Assembly: GCF_002368295.1 (NCBI RefSeq)
Contig: NZ_AP018248.1
Coordinates: 4,161,354 to 4,225,353 of the forward strand
DNA from: Tolypothrix tenuis PCC 7101
GTDB taxonomy: Bacteria > Cyanobacteriota > Cyanobacteriia > Cyanobacteriales > Nostocaceae
Reading direction: 5' to 3'
DNA: 64,000 nt
Part shown: piece after piece, positions 15,378-25,183 of the stretch
Layout of the letters: the number at the start of each line of letters is the position of its first letter
Position numbering within the stretch: position 1 is the stretch's first letter
Notes under the pieces: model-generated
Told to the model about the DNA's origin: nothing
Database searches by the model: none
The model's input: the letters and a program-made list of their open reading frames with translations, nothing else
Position numbers and translations under genes: made by a program

Positions 15378-18293
15378 ATGAGAGCGATCGCTTATTTATC
15401 TACATTCACAATTGGGTTATGCACTGCTGCATTTTCCCAGACTGCGATCGCTCAGGTGACATCTGATGCTACCACCAACACTATTGTCACTCCTTCAGGC
15501 AATAATTTTACAATTACTGACGGCACTGCCAAAGGTAATAATTTATTTCATAGTTTCAGCAATTTCTCAGTCTCTCCTGGTGGTTCAGCAACTTTTGATT
15601 TAGTCAATACACCCAATATTACCAACATCTTTAGTCGGGTAACTGGGGGAAATGTCTCCGAAATTAATGGATTAATTAGCACAATTAATAGCAATAATTC
15701 CGTCAATTTATTTTTAATGAATCCTAACGGAATTGTCTTTGGTAAAGATGCCGTTTTGAATATTAGCGGTTCATTTGTCGGAACTACTGCTAATAGTATT
15801 AAGTTTAGCGATGGTAGCGAATTTAGTGCTGTAAATATCACAACACCTGCATTATTAACTATTAGTGTACCCATTGGTTTGCAGATGGGTAGTTCGCCGG
15901 CAATTCAGGTTCAAGGTAAAGGCAATGATAGTATTGTCCCGACGAAGAACTTGGGGATAGTGACAAATCTGGGGAAAACAATTGCTTTAGTAGGGGGAGA
16001 CATCAAATTTACAGGTGGTGTCATCACTGCACCTGTAGGTCGAATAGAAATAGGTGCAGTCACCAGTGGTATAGTGAGTCTGATACCCTCACCCAGTGGA
16101 TGGCAGTTAGGTTATAGCCAAGTTACAGATTTTGGCGATATTGAATTTGCCCAGCGTTCTTCATTGTGGAATCCCTTTCCAGTGGGTAATCCATTTGGCG
16201 GTATTCAAGTAGTAGGTAGAGATATTCGCCTCGATCAATCGCAAATAGCAGCAGCAACAGCAGGCACATCACAGGGTGGTAATATTACGGTGCAAGCAGC
16301 GCGATCGCTTTCTTTGGGTGGAGTCAATGCTAATGCTTTTGCTCCCAGTGCTTGGATTGTCAATCAGGTAGCACAAGGAGCCACAGGAAAAGGCGGAAGC
16401 GTAAATATTCAAGCTGGGGATATAACTTTACAAGATGGTGCGGCAATTGAAACCTTCAGTCTAGGTAAAGGTGCAGCAGGTCAAGTGCAAGTACTAGCAG
16501 ATACCATTACTGCTACGGGTGCAGTTGCCCTCAAATCTCCCTTAGCACCATCTGGTAGTAGCCCTAGCCGCATCGGTAGTCAAACCTATACTTTGGGAGA
16601 TGGGGGAGATGTGAGCGTAGTTGCTCGTAAACTCACTCTCAAAGATGGTGGTTTAGTAGGAACCATCGTCTTTCCCGGTGCTACAGGAAAAGGCGGAAAT
16701 ATTTCTGTGGATGTTGCTGATGAGATTTATGCTACCGGAGTGAGTTCTATTAGCTTAACTTCTAGTGGTATAGATACTTACACATTCAGCAGTGGTAAGA
16801 GTGGTGATATCAAAATTTCCACAGACATCTTGAATCTGATTGATGGTGGAACCGTTTTTACTTTCACTTCTCGCTTGCAAGGAGTACCAGGAACAGGTAG
16901 TGGTAACACAGGTGATATTTCAGTTGTGGCACGCAAAGCTGTGAACATTGCGGGAACATCACCAATTTCACCCACTTTGATCAGCTTTTTAGGGACTTCT
17001 ACAGCTGGTTCCGGTAATAGCGGCAATATTTTTGTAACTACAACTAACTTGTCAGTGGCAGATGGAGCTTCCTTGGGAACAAGTACGCTGCCGATTATTG
17101 GTAACTTTGGCGATCCGAGCCAGTCCAATAATCTGGGAAATAGTGGCAATATTAGTTTAAATGTCACAGAGGGTATAACCGTCACTGGAATCAATAAGTT
17201 TACACTAGCTCCTAGCGGTATAGGAACTGTGACCTACGGTAATGGTCAAGCTGGTGATGTCACAATTCAAACTAATCAATTGCAAATACTTGATGGTGGA
17301 GCGCTTGCTAACGCCACCGCCAGTACTGGTAATGGAGGAGCGTTGACAATCCAGGCAAATGATATTTTAGTAGCAGGAAAAAATGTCCGTGCCTCTGTGA
17401 TTGGAGCCAGCGCTGCTATTTTAAATGCAACTACCCGTAAGTTCTATAATCTCCCCGATGTACCCACAGGTAATATTGGTGTATTGAATATTAATACTAA
17501 CAAGTTAACACTTCGCAATGGGGGTAATGTTAACGTCGCTCATGAAGGGACAGGTGACGCTGGACAGTTAAATATCCAAGCCAATCGGATCTTGTTGGAT
17601 ACTGGAAATATTAAGGCGACAACTGCCTCTGGACAAGGCGGTAACTTAAGATTCACGGTGGGAAATACGCTCTTGCTTCGCAATGGAAGTAAGATTACCG
17701 CCGAAGCTCGCAGTAATGGCAATGGTGGCAATATTACAATTAATGCACCAATCATTGTAGGTTTAGAAAACAGCGATATTATTGCCAATGCTGTTGATGG
17801 TAATGGCGGTAATATTCAAATTAACACCCAAGGCATCTTCGGACTAAAATATCGTTCCCAACTCACCCCTGAAAATGACATCACTGCCAGTTCTCAATTG
17901 GGTATTAATGGCACAGTCAATATTAATAATTTCGGTGTTGATCCTAATTCTGGTTTAATCGAATTGCCAACGAATGTCACCGATTCATCTCAACAAATTA
18001 CTAGTGGTTGTTCTGTAAATACTGGCAGTAGTTTTGTCTCTACAGGAAGAGGTGGTTTGCCACAAAATCCGACACAGGACTTGAGGAGCGATCGCCCTTG
18101 GATTGATTTGCGTGATATCTCTGCATTCCACAACACACAACCAGCACAAGTTCAAATTTTCCAACCTGCCAAGGTTCTTGTGCAAGCTACATCTTGGCAT
18201 CGTAACGCCCAAGGTCAAATTGAGCTAGTCGCAGCACCATCTCCTAGCAATATACAACCACAATTAACTTGTGCAGCGCTTCCCCAGAGTTAA
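15378..18293 (+). CDS. TpsA exoprotein 4, filamentous haemagglutinin-type beta-helix protein
   Basis: Largest of the array, 971 residues. The signal peptide runs from MRAIAYLSTFTIGLC to TAIAQ, followed by a TPS domain with NLFHSFSNFSVS, LFLMNPNGIVFGKD and GSFVGTTANSIKF, about 600 residues of beta-helix turns rich in Gly, Asn and Ser, and the family tail (SGCSVNTGSSFVSTGRGG, RPWIDLRDISAFH, SWHRNAQGQIELVA, QLTCAALPQS). Around residues 660-740 it shares a module with copy 2 (LPDVPTGNIG here, LPDVITGNTG there). A 4-residue signal-peptide context containing GCGATCGC sites suggests long residence in the genome and not recent import. Confidence 0.9.
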   Translation: MRAIAYLSTFTIGLCTAAFSQTAIAQVTSDATTNTIVTPSGNNFTITDGTAKGNNLFHSFSNFSVSPGGSATFDLVNTPNITNIFSRVTGGNVSEINGLISTINSNNSVNLFLMNPNGIVFGKDAVLNISGSFVGTTANSIKFSDGSEFSAVNITTPALLTISVPIGLQMGSSPAIQVQGKGNDSIVPTKNLGIVTNLGKTIALVGGDIKFTGGVITAPVGRIEIGAVTSGIVSLIPSPSGWQLGYSQVTDFGDIEFAQRSSLWNPFPVGNPFGGIQVVGRDIRLDQSQIAAATAGTSQGGNITVQAARSLSLGGVNANAFAPSAWIVNQVAQGATGKGGSVNIQAGDITLQDGAAIETFSLGKGAAGQVQVLADTITATGAVALKSPLAPSGSSPSRIGSQTYTLGDGGDVSVVARKLTLKDGGLVGTIVFPGATGKGGNISVDVADEIYATGVSSISLTSSGIDTYTFSSGKSGDIKISTDILNLIDGGTVFTFTSRLQGVPGTGSGNTGDISVVARKAVNIAGTSPISPTLISFLGTSTAGSGNSGNIFVTTTNLSVADGASLGTSTLPIIGNFGDPSQSNNLGNSGNISLNVTEGITVTGINKFTLAPSGIGTVTYGNGQAGDVTIQTNQLQILDGGALANATASTGNGGALTIQANDILVAGKNVRASVIGASAAILNATTRKFYNLPDVPTGNIGVLNINTNKLTLRNGGNVNVAHEGTGDAGQLNIQANRILLDTGNIKATTASGQGGNLRFTVGNTLLLRNGSKITAEARSNGNGGNITINAPIIVGLENSDIIANAVDGNGGNIQINTQGIFGLKYRSQLTPENDITASSQLGINGTVNINNFGVDPNSGLIELPTNVTDSSQQITSGCSVNTGSSFVSTGRGGLPQNPTQDLRSDRPWIDLRDISAFHNTQPAQVQIFQPAKVLVQATSWHRNAQGQIELVAAPSPSNIQPQLTCAALPQS

Positions 18294-18364
18294 TTTACGC
18301 AGTCAAAATAAATAGCGATCGCCTCCCTGCCTTCGGCTGAGGAAGGGGAATTACGCGGAATTAG

Positions 18365-19222
18365 TTAAATTTGATGATAGTTAGTTAATTCAAAGCCGCT
18401 AGCTATCAATGCTTGGCGCACCTGCTGACTTAATAATGCTGCAAGTTCTACTTCGCCGGCTCCTGATGGGCCGTTTAGGGGTTCGCCTGGTTGAATGACT
18501 GCGGGATGGGAATAAATCTCTACTAAGTCTGCTTGAATTTGCGGGATTAGACCTAGCAAGTATTCCTCACTCATATTTCCAGTTTGCAGCAATCCATAAA
18601 CGCGATCGGCGTATTTAATACCGTGTGAGTTGAGTAAATTTTCACCATAGCTGCGGAGTCTGCCAAATACTCCTGACCACACTAATTTATTCAATAGTCC
18701 AGCGCGGTCAAGCTTGAGTGTCATTGCTAGTTCTTCCGATGGCAAACGGATGACTCGAATATTAAATTCCTGGGCTAATTCCACCAAAATCCGCAATACT
18801 ACGGGATGAGTATGTAAATGTAAATGCCCATCTATATGAGAAAGAGTCAGCCCAGTGTCGCGGAATTTTGTTAACTGGGCGCGGATTTCTTGCCGCAATT
18901 CCTCACGAGCAGCAGAATGAAATTGATAGCGTAACCCAGCTTGAAAAGGACTCTCGGAGAAATTACCCCCAGAGTCTACCAAATGGGGAATTTGGGAGGG
19001 TGGGAGAGCAGACTTACCGCACACCAGCACTAAATGCAAGCCTACGGCTAAATTAGGGTGATTACCTGCCCAAGCGATCGCATCTTCGGCAGCATCTCCA
19101 GTTACCATCAAACTGGTACTAGTTAATACACCCTGTTCATAAGCTTGGATAATTGCTTGATTGACTCCACTAGAAAAGCCAAAGTCATCAGCATTAATAA
19201 TTACATGGCGGGGGTTTGGCAT
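18365..19222 (-). CDS. hpnK: ChbG/HpnK family carbohydrate deacetylase
   Basis: YdjC-type metal-dependent deacetylase, 285 residues. In hopanoid-producing bacteria HpnK removes the acetyl group from N-acetylglucosaminyl bacteriohopanetetrol. Motifs: the metal/catalytic NADDFGFSSGVN (residues 10-21) and SHIDGHLHLHTHPVV with metal-binding His. The frame continues 46 codons upstream, but that part translates heptamer repeats (repeated LPITHYQ), so the ATG at 19222 (MPNPRHVIINADD) is chosen. It is the last gene after an HpnJ-like radical SAM gene, which supports the hopanoid role over chitooligosaccharide use. Gap to hpnJ is about 140 bases, all repeats. Confidence 0.85.
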   Translation of the reverse strand: MPNPRHVIINADDFGFSSGVNQAIIQAYEQGVLTSTSLMVTGDAAEDAIAWAGNHPNLAVGLHLVLVCGKSALPPSQIPHLVDSGGNFSESPFQAGLRYQFHSAAREELRQEIRAQLTKFRDTGLTLSHIDGHLHLHTHPVVLRILVELAQEFNIRVIRLPSEELAMTLKLDRAGLLNKLVWSGVFGRLRSYGENLLNSHGIKYADRVYGLLQTGNMSEEYLLGLIPQIQADLVEIYSHPAVIQPGEPLNGPSGAGEVELAALLSQQVRQALIASGFELTNYHQI

Positions 19223-19363
19223 TTGGTAATGGGTAATTGGTAATTGGTAATGGGTAATTGGTAATTGGTAATGGGTAATGGGTAATTGGTAATTGGTAAT
19301 TTGTGTTTCTCCCTCATCCCCCTCATCCCCAGTCCCCAGTACCCAATCCCCAATCCCCAATCC
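19218..19363. repeat. Heptanucleotide tandem repeats between hpnJ and hpnK
   Basis: Runs of GGTAATG/GGTAATT heptamers (about 19222-19292) followed by CCCCAGT/CCCCAAT heptamers (about 19325-19365). These are the short tandemly repeated repetitive sequences known from heterocystous cyanobacteria. They extend the hpnK frame artificially upstream. Confidence 0.8.
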
Positions 19364-20815
19364 CTACTCCCCAACCCCCGCGTGTGCAGCAGTCTGCTGA
19401 TTGCGGCGTTCTCTCAGGTAGGAGAAGAACTCTCCGCCTTCGCGCAGGCGACGTACCATCATCTGGCGGTCTGTAAGCATTTCTTTGACAATGGGGATAA
19501 TTGCTTTGGGACGGAAGTAGAATTTCCGATACATACGCTCAACTGCATCCTCGATTTCTTCACTGGAAAGCGTGGGATATTGCAGGGTTGAGGTTTGAAT
19601 ACCGGAGTTAGCTACTAAAGATTGGTTAGTAAACCAGCCGTTAGCCTGTGCTTGTTCGTAAAGTTCTGTACCGGGGTAAGGTGCAGCAATTGAGACTTGA
19701 ATTGTATGGGGACTGAGTTCGCAGGCGAAGCGAATTGTCTCTTCTACGGTTTCTTGAGTTTCAATTGGTAGACCAATAATGAAAGTGCCATGCACAGTGA
19801 TCCCTAGCTTATGGCAGTTTTTCATAAATTCCCGCGCTACTTCTAGCTTGATGCCTTTTTTAATGCGGTTGAGAATATCTTGGTTACCAGATTCAAAACC
19901 AACAAGCAGCAAGCGCAAACCGTTGTCGCGTAGGGTTTTTAGGGTATCGTAATCTAAATTGGCACGAGCATTACAACTCCAAGTGAGTTTGAGCCGCTTC
20001 ATGTGTTCGCTAATTGCGATCGCGCGATGTTTGTCGATGGTAAAGGTATCATCATCAAACATATACTCCCGCACTTTGTCACCAAAGATGGCTTTGGCTT
20101 CTTCCATCTCCCGTCCTACAACTTCTGGGCTTTTATGACGATATAAGTGACCGCCAATTGTCTGCGGCCAAAGGCAGAAGGTGCATTTTGCCGGACAACC
20201 GCGCCCAGTGTAGAAGGAAATGTAAGGATGCAGTAGGTAGCCGATGAAGTATTTCGTAATATCTAAGTCACGGGCATAGGTAGGAAGAACGCTGGGCATA
20301 GCATCCCAGTCATGGATTAATGGCCGCTCCTCATTGTGGCGGATATTAGAATGCTTATCGCGATAGCTAAGACCTTTAATATCTTCCCAGGGCAGACCCT
20401 CAGCTAGTTCTTTGCAGGTATAGTCAAATTCATTGCGACAAACAAAGTCAATAACTGGATGATCCCGCAGCGTTTGCTCTGGCAATACTGCCACATGGGC
20501 CCCAACAAAACCAATCTGCACATCTGGATTTTGGGCTTTAATGGCTTCAGCACACTTCACATCATTCGCTAATGAAGGTGTACTAGTGTGCATGATTACC
20601 AATTCGTAATCCTTAGCAATTTTCAGCACATCTTCCACAGTCTGTCCATGCGGTGGTGCATCCACAAGCTTACTACCAGGCACTAAAGCCGCCGGTTGCG
20701 CTAGCCATGTGGGATACCAAAAGGAAGTAATTTCGCGTTTAGCTTGGTATCGCGAACCTGCACCACCGTCAAATCCATCAAAAGAAGGAGGACTGAGGAA
20801 CAAAGTTTTCTTCAT
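19364..20815 (-). CDS. hpnJ: Hopanoid-associated radical SAM protein HpnJ
   Basis: B12-binding-domain radical SAM enzyme, 483 residues. In hopanoid producers HpnJ is needed to turn the glucosamine side chain of bacteriohopanetetrol into the cyclitol ether. An N-terminal cobalamin-binding-like Rossmann region (residues about 40-140, PPHGQTVEDVL, IGFVGAHVAVLPEQTL) is followed by the radical SAM core with the cluster motif CPAKCTFC (Cys207, Cys211, Cys214) and GFESGNQDILNRIKKG. AAGGAGA lies 12 bases before the ATG. Heptamer repeats flank it on both sides. Family and gene order with hpnK make this call strong; the actual hopanoid product is inferred. Confidence 0.88.
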   Translation of the reverse strand: MKKTLFLSPPSFDGFDGGAGSRYQAKREITSFWYPTWLAQPAALVPGSKLVDAPPHGQTVEDVLKIAKDYELVIMHTSTPSLANDVKCAEAIKAQNPDVQIGFVGAHVAVLPEQTLRDHPVIDFVCRNEFDYTCKELAEGLPWEDIKGLSYRDKHSNIRHNEERPLIHDWDAMPSVLPTYARDLDITKYFIGYLLHPYISFYTGRGCPAKCTFCLWPQTIGGHLYRHKSPEVVGREMEEAKAIFGDKVREYMFDDDTFTIDKHRAIAISEHMKRLKLTWSCNARANLDYDTLKTLRDNGLRLLLVGFESGNQDILNRIKKGIKLEVAREFMKNCHKLGITVHGTFIIGLPIETQETVEETIRFACELSPHTIQVSIAAPYPGTELYEQAQANGWFTNQSLVANSGIQTSTLQYPTLSSEEIEDAVERMYRKFYFRPKAIIPIVKEMLTDRQMMVRRLREGGEFFSYLRERRNQQTAAHAGVGE

Positions 20816-20840
20816 TGCAATATAGCTCTCCTTAGTTAAG

Positions 20841-20981
20841 GTAATGGGTAATGGGTAATGGGTAATGGGTAATGGGTAATGGGTAATGGGTAATGGGTAA
20901 TGGGTAATGGGTAATAGAGATTTCTCCTTGTCCCTAGTCCCCAGTCCCTAGTCCCCAGTCCCCAGTCCCCAGTCCCCAGCC
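20841..20981. repeat. Heptanucleotide tandem repeats, two adjoining arrays
   Basis: About eleven uninterrupted copies of TAATGGG (20841-20915), the longest array in the window, followed by about seven copies of GTCCCCA/GTCCCTA (20930-20981). They fill the gap between the synthase gene and hpnJ. Confidence 0.9.
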
Positions 20982-20986
20982 CCTCA

Positions 20987-21817
20987 TCAGCTAGCTTTCA
21001 TATTCACATCTATAAATTTCTTGAGGAGTGCCAAAACGTCGGTACGGCTGAGTTTTTCTTTACCGTTAGCTAAGGCATCCAGGGTTCCATGTGCCAAAGT
21101 GAGGGGAATTTGGCAAAAGTCTAAAGCCGGGCCGGGTGGCAGGTGTTTAGTGTAAGCATCAGCCAAGGCTAAATTGCGGCGTGCGTATTCATGCATATTT
21201 GCGGCAGTCCAACCTTCAGGATAAAAGTCTACACCCCGTTTCAAATCTTCCGTGTGATTACGTAGGATATTCACTGCTTGTAAGCCACGACCAAAACCTA
21301 TGGCTTGAGTACGGTTAGTTTCTGTGCTGTCATACCAAGCCCATAAATCTGATAGTAGTAACCCCACCGCCCCTGCAACCCCAAATGTGTAACGATCTAA
21401 ATCTGATTCTGTTTTAATCTGCCAATTTTGTTCGGCCCAGTACGCCATCCGGTCTGCCATTGCCGCGGTTGCATCCCAAATTCGCGGTGCGATCGATTCA
21501 GGTGCTAATATTGACCATTCTCTAATTCCGAGGGTAACTTCTGCTAAAGTATTCTCGTAACCACTAAATCCTGAGGAGAAGGCATCAACCGCAAAGCCAT
21601 CTACGCCTGCTTGTAATGTCAAGCTAATTGTTCTTAATAGCTGCGCTTTAGTTTGGTTATCCAGTTCTGGATGATCTTCAATTTCATCAATAGCTCGCAT
21701 ACACAAGTATGCTGACGCTACTGCTTCTTGTAATCCCGAAGGTAAGATACTAATTGGTATATAAAAAGTTCGACTAGTTTCCTTCAGGATTTGCAGTGCG
21801 TCTTGACGTAAATCCAT
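20987..21817 (-). CDS. Squalene/phytoene synthase family protein
   Basis: Head-to-head prenyl diphosphate synthase, 276 residues. The two aspartate-rich substrate and Mg2+ sites are present in variant form: DEIED (residues 44-48) and NHTED (187-191), the latter in VNILRNHTEDLKRG. The fold is all helical without signal or membrane segments. The frame is open 11 codons upstream, but the ATG at 21817 (MDLRQDALQI) has GAGAGGAG 7 bases before it and is preferred. It heads a minus-strand set with hpnJ and hpnK, so a product feeding hopanoids (squalene or presqualene diphosphate) is likely; phytoene or another C30/C40 product is not excluded. Confidence 0.82.
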   Translation of the reverse strand: MDLRQDALQILKETSRTFYIPISILPSGLQEAVASAYLCMRAIDEIEDHPELDNQTKAQLLRTISLTLQAGVDGFAVDAFSSGFSGYENTLAEVTLGIREWSILAPESIAPRIWDATAAMADRMAYWAEQNWQIKTESDLDRYTFGVAGAVGLLLSDLWAWYDSTETNRTQAIGFGRGLQAVNILRNHTEDLKRGVDFYPEGWTAANMHEYARRNLALADAYTKHLPPGPALDFCQIPLTLAHGTLDALANGKEKLSRTDVLALLKKFIDVNMKAS

Positions 21818-22873
21818 GTTTTCACTCCTCTCTTGATTATCACACCACATGAAGTTTTGGGTTGTTTGATGATACTGGATCTAGTTTTTACTAAACCTTA
21901 AAAAATGTATTTTTGCTAGTATTTCCTCTAAAAATTAATAGTTGCTGGTATCACAATTAACAAAAATCTCAAATTATTTAAAGTCTAGTCTAGTATATAG
22001 GCATTTAGTGACAAAAATGCATAGTATATGGGATGGTATAGCTATCATCAACTTTTCCTGTAAATATGAACTATTATGCTGAGAATTAGGCAATTAACTG
22101 CACAGTTTGCCAGTCATGAACAGCTAATATTAGATGGTTAATAGCCCTGGTGTCTATATGAAGTTGACTAGAATAGCATAGTTATTGTATCTATAGAGAC
22201 AACTAAGCAAAGATTTGTTCAAGGATAATAAGAATCTCAGACTACACCAAGGTCTAGATTGTGAGCAAGAGCAGCTAGGTGAATTTTCGGGAAAAATAGT
22301 TGGCGAACATAGGCAAACATAAATATTACCGCAAGTACTGATAAAGTATAGATATTAATCACGATGATCGCGCACAAGTAGTTCCCGGATATTGAAGCGA
22401 AAAAATTTAAGCGATCGCATCTTGAATATCAAATCAAAACCAACCATCATAATACAGATATTTTGTTTATTAAAGCAGTACGGCACTAACCCTACTATAG
22501 AATTGAGCTTTAATTTGTATAAGTTAATCAGACTCGACTATTGATTGCAGAGCCTTAACCCCACACTTTATTCTCGCATTCCTGGAGCTTTTGTGATTAG
22601 GGGGAGAGTAAAATCAAATTATCAGCGCTAAAAGCAGGCAGAAATAATCATACAGATGAGATTGTCTATAGCAAGCATCAAATTGGTGGGTAAATAATAT
22701 AAATAATCAACAATTTACTGTTCTAATAAAATAATTTTAAAGAATAGGTAATACTATGATATTTTTTAAACTCAATGATTAATGCCACTTACTTTGGCGA
22801 GATTTAAATACTCGACTTTTGCAAAAAGTTATTTACCTGTGGAATCATTGCCCGGAGCATCCTTAGCCAATGT
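21818..22873. other. Gene-poor spacer of about 1 kb
   Basis: AT-rich and without a convincing gene. It should hold the promoter of the minus-strand squalene/hopanoid genes. A near palindrome TGTATCTATAGAGACA lies near 22185. On the minus strand a 27-codon frame ending AALAHNLDLGVV near 22240-22320 has protein-like composition but no start signal or known family, so it is not called. Confidence 0.4.
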
Positions 22874-25183
22874 TTAGGATTTAGAATAAGGGATGCGTTT
22901 GTGATGAAACTGCTGCCAAACTTGAACAAAAATATAAGCAATTTGAGACATATCTTCCCTGGTTAATCCTGAATCTATCAACTGATGATCCTGCCAACGT
23001 GCTTTGAGGATTTTATTGACCATTGCTAGTGCTGCTTCTGGGGTTGCATCTTTGAGCGATCGCAACGCGGCTTCACAAGCGTCAGCTAGCATGGCAATTC
23101 CGGTTTCTTTTGACTGGGGAATCGGGCCCTCATAGCGAAAATCTGACTCGTGCAACACTATATCAGGATGATGTTGCTGCTGTTTCTGTGCTTCATTATA
23201 GAAATATGCAATTAAAATCGTGCCTTGGTGTTCGGGAATAAAAGCCTGAATAGCACTAGGTAGCTTATACTGACGAGCCATAACTAGCCCTTCACTCACG
23301 TGCTTTTTAATAATTTCCGCGCTTTTCCAGGGATCGTTAATCGCATCGTGTTTATTCGGGCCTGCCATTTGATTTTCAATAAATCCTAGGGGATCGTGCA
23401 TTTTCCCGATGTCATGATATAGAACTCCAGCCCGTACCAGTTCTACATGACAATGTAATGCTCTGGCGGCTGCTTCTGCCAGGGTGGCTACAAAAACTGT
23501 GTGCTGAAAAGTCCCAGGAGTTTCATGGGCGAGGCGTTTTAATAAAGGCCTGTTGGGATTGGACAATTCAGCTAAACGAATTGGTGTGACTAAATCAAAT
23601 GCAGTTTCTAGGTAAGGGCTAATTCCTAGGGCTAAGATGCTCCAAAGTAACCCAGCCAAACCATTGAGCATGGCTGTACCGAGAACAGCATACCAAAGAG
23701 GTGCGATCGCAGTATTCACCAATAAGTAAACACTTCCCTGGGTCAACCCAATTAAAATTCCCAAGGTAGCTAATTCTTCTCGCGTTCGTGGTGCTTCTCT
23801 CCCCGGAAATCGCCATTGTCCCGCCATTAATCCGCCCAGAATGCCGCTGGTGGCACTTGGTATTAAATCATGCCAGCTCAGTTCTGTGCCAATTGAAAGT
23901 AATATTCCTAGTAACCCCATTACAGTACCGCCAATTGCTGAACCGTAAAAGCTACCCAGCAGTAAACCGATGGCTGGTAAACCTGTAAATGATTTGGTCA
24001 AAAATATCAGCAACGGCGCACTGAGAGTGAGGAAAATTATTAAGGCATAATCGCTACTTCTTAACTTGGCATAAAACCGTCTTTCTACTAACCTAAACAC
24101 AGCTACTGCTAATCCGACTATTGCTGTGAAACGCGTTAGTTCCACCCAGTCGATGCTGCGTTGGCTCAAGCGAAAGTAGTCTAATAGTACAAAATCAGCC
24201 TGAGTAATTTTTTCTCCCGCCTTGACAATCGCCTCACCTTTTTGAATGCTGACTATTGTTGGTTCTACAGCTTGTGCTGCTTTTTCTGCAATTACCTTAG
24301 TTTGCTCAATATCTTTAATCAGGTTAGGAATAATTACCGTTGATAGCAATCGATTTGCTAAAGGTTGCGCTGTTTTGGGAACAGATACACTTACCTGCAT
24401 CGCGATCGCAGAGTTCAAGTTATGAGCTGATAAACCTGGATAGATACCCTGTGCTAACATCCGCTCTAAAGTCTGATGCATTTGGATTTTAGCCTGTTGC
24501 CAATCTGCATCAGATAAATTCAGAAAGGTAGCATCGTAAAGGGTTTGCGGTTGGGCGCTGGTATTTTCGCTCAGAAAATTGAGGGCGGTATTATAGCGCT
24601 GACGAGCTTGAGCGATCGCTTTTAAAACTTGAGATAAAGCCACAGAAGAGTTAGACTGTCGATAACTTCGCAAATTCTTCACTGCTTGCTGTTGAGTAGA
24701 ATTTAAGCCAGTCAGATTGCTATTTTTCGCCAAGGTTTGCAATACTGTTTGCCATTGAGTTTCTGGTGCTTGTCGCAAGTAAGTTTGCGTGGCTGTGGAC
24801 AAGATTGCAGTTCTAATAATAGGAAATTTTCCCAACTTATCGCGAATTTGGTCACCTGTTGCTAATAATTGCTCAAGATGTTGTTTAATTTGCTCATTCA
24901 CCTGTGAATCGACAACCCACACCGCCAATGCACCGCTACGCGCTTCTCGGCGTTTTTCCCCTGTCGTTTTTGCATCTTCAACATGGGCTGAATTAGGCGC
25001 GGTGAGTGTTTGAGGCGCTACCTTTCCCACATCGAGTTTTGGTTGATTATAAAAACGGTAGCCTAACCCACTGGAGAGAGATATTACAACCAACACTAAC
25101 ATCCCAGCAGTAAACAGTCGGTTTTTCAGATAGGATTGCTTACCCTGAAGTGTAGTTTGCCTGTAATATTTAGGACTTAACAC
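22874..25183 (-). CDS. 7TM-HD phosphohydrolase, PgpH-like
   Basis: Membrane phosphodiesterase, 769 residues, of the PgpH family, whose studied members hydrolyse cyclic di-AMP. Order: one N-terminal membrane segment (about residues 22-45), a large outside 7TMR-HDED domain (about 50-330), a bundle of seven hydrophobic segments (about 345-530) and a cytoplasmic HD domain. The HD motif is LYHDIGKMHDP with upstream HTVFVATLAEAAARALHCH and the downstream FIPEHQGT and MLADACEAALRS metal and substrate segments. The start is a GTG at 25183; no ATG is nearby. It stands alone. Cyclic di-AMP in cyanobacteria is tied to osmotic and night survival, so a similar role here is inference. Confidence 0.88.
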   Translation of the reverse strand: MLSPKYYRQTTLQGKQSYLKNRLFTAGMLVLVVISLSSGLGYRFYNQPKLDVGKVAPQTLTAPNSAHVEDAKTTGEKRREARSGALAVWVVDSQVNEQIKQHLEQLLATGDQIRDKLGKFPIIRTAILSTATQTYLRQAPETQWQTVLQTLAKNSNLTGLNSTQQQAVKNLRSYRQSNSSVALSQVLKAIAQARQRYNTALNFLSENTSAQPQTLYDATFLNLSDADWQQAKIQMHQTLERMLAQGIYPGLSAHNLNSAIAMQVSVSVPKTAQPLANRLLSTVIIPNLIKDIEQTKVIAEKAAQAVEPTIVSIQKGEAIVKAGEKITQADFVLLDYFRLSQRSIDWVELTRFTAIVGLAVAVFRLVERRFYAKLRSSDYALIIFLTLSAPLLIFLTKSFTGLPAIGLLLGSFYGSAIGGTVMGLLGILLSIGTELSWHDLIPSATSGILGGLMAGQWRFPGREAPRTREELATLGILIGLTQGSVYLLVNTAIAPLWYAVLGTAMLNGLAGLLWSILALGISPYLETAFDLVTPIRLAELSNPNRPLLKRLAHETPGTFQHTVFVATLAEAAARALHCHVELVRAGVLYHDIGKMHDPLGFIENQMAGPNKHDAINDPWKSAEIIKKHVSEGLVMARQYKLPSAIQAFIPEHQGTILIAYFYNEAQKQQQHHPDIVLHESDFRYEGPIPQSKETGIAMLADACEAALRSLKDATPEAALAMVNKILKARWQDHQLIDSGLTREDMSQIAYIFVQVWQQFHHKRIPYSKS

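Noticed and set aside
19223..19360. N-terminal 46-codon extension of the HpnK-like protein
   Set aside because: It encodes repeated LPITHYQ from GGTAATG heptamers; the family start MPNPRHVIINADD lies after it.
20841..20981. CRISPR-like regular array
   Set aside because: The unit is only 7 bases with no spacers, so it is a short tandem repeat array.
22240..22320. Minus-strand frame of about 27 codons ending AALAHNLDLGVV
   Set aside because: The composition looks protein-like, but it is too short, without a ribosome site or known family, so it is not called a gene.
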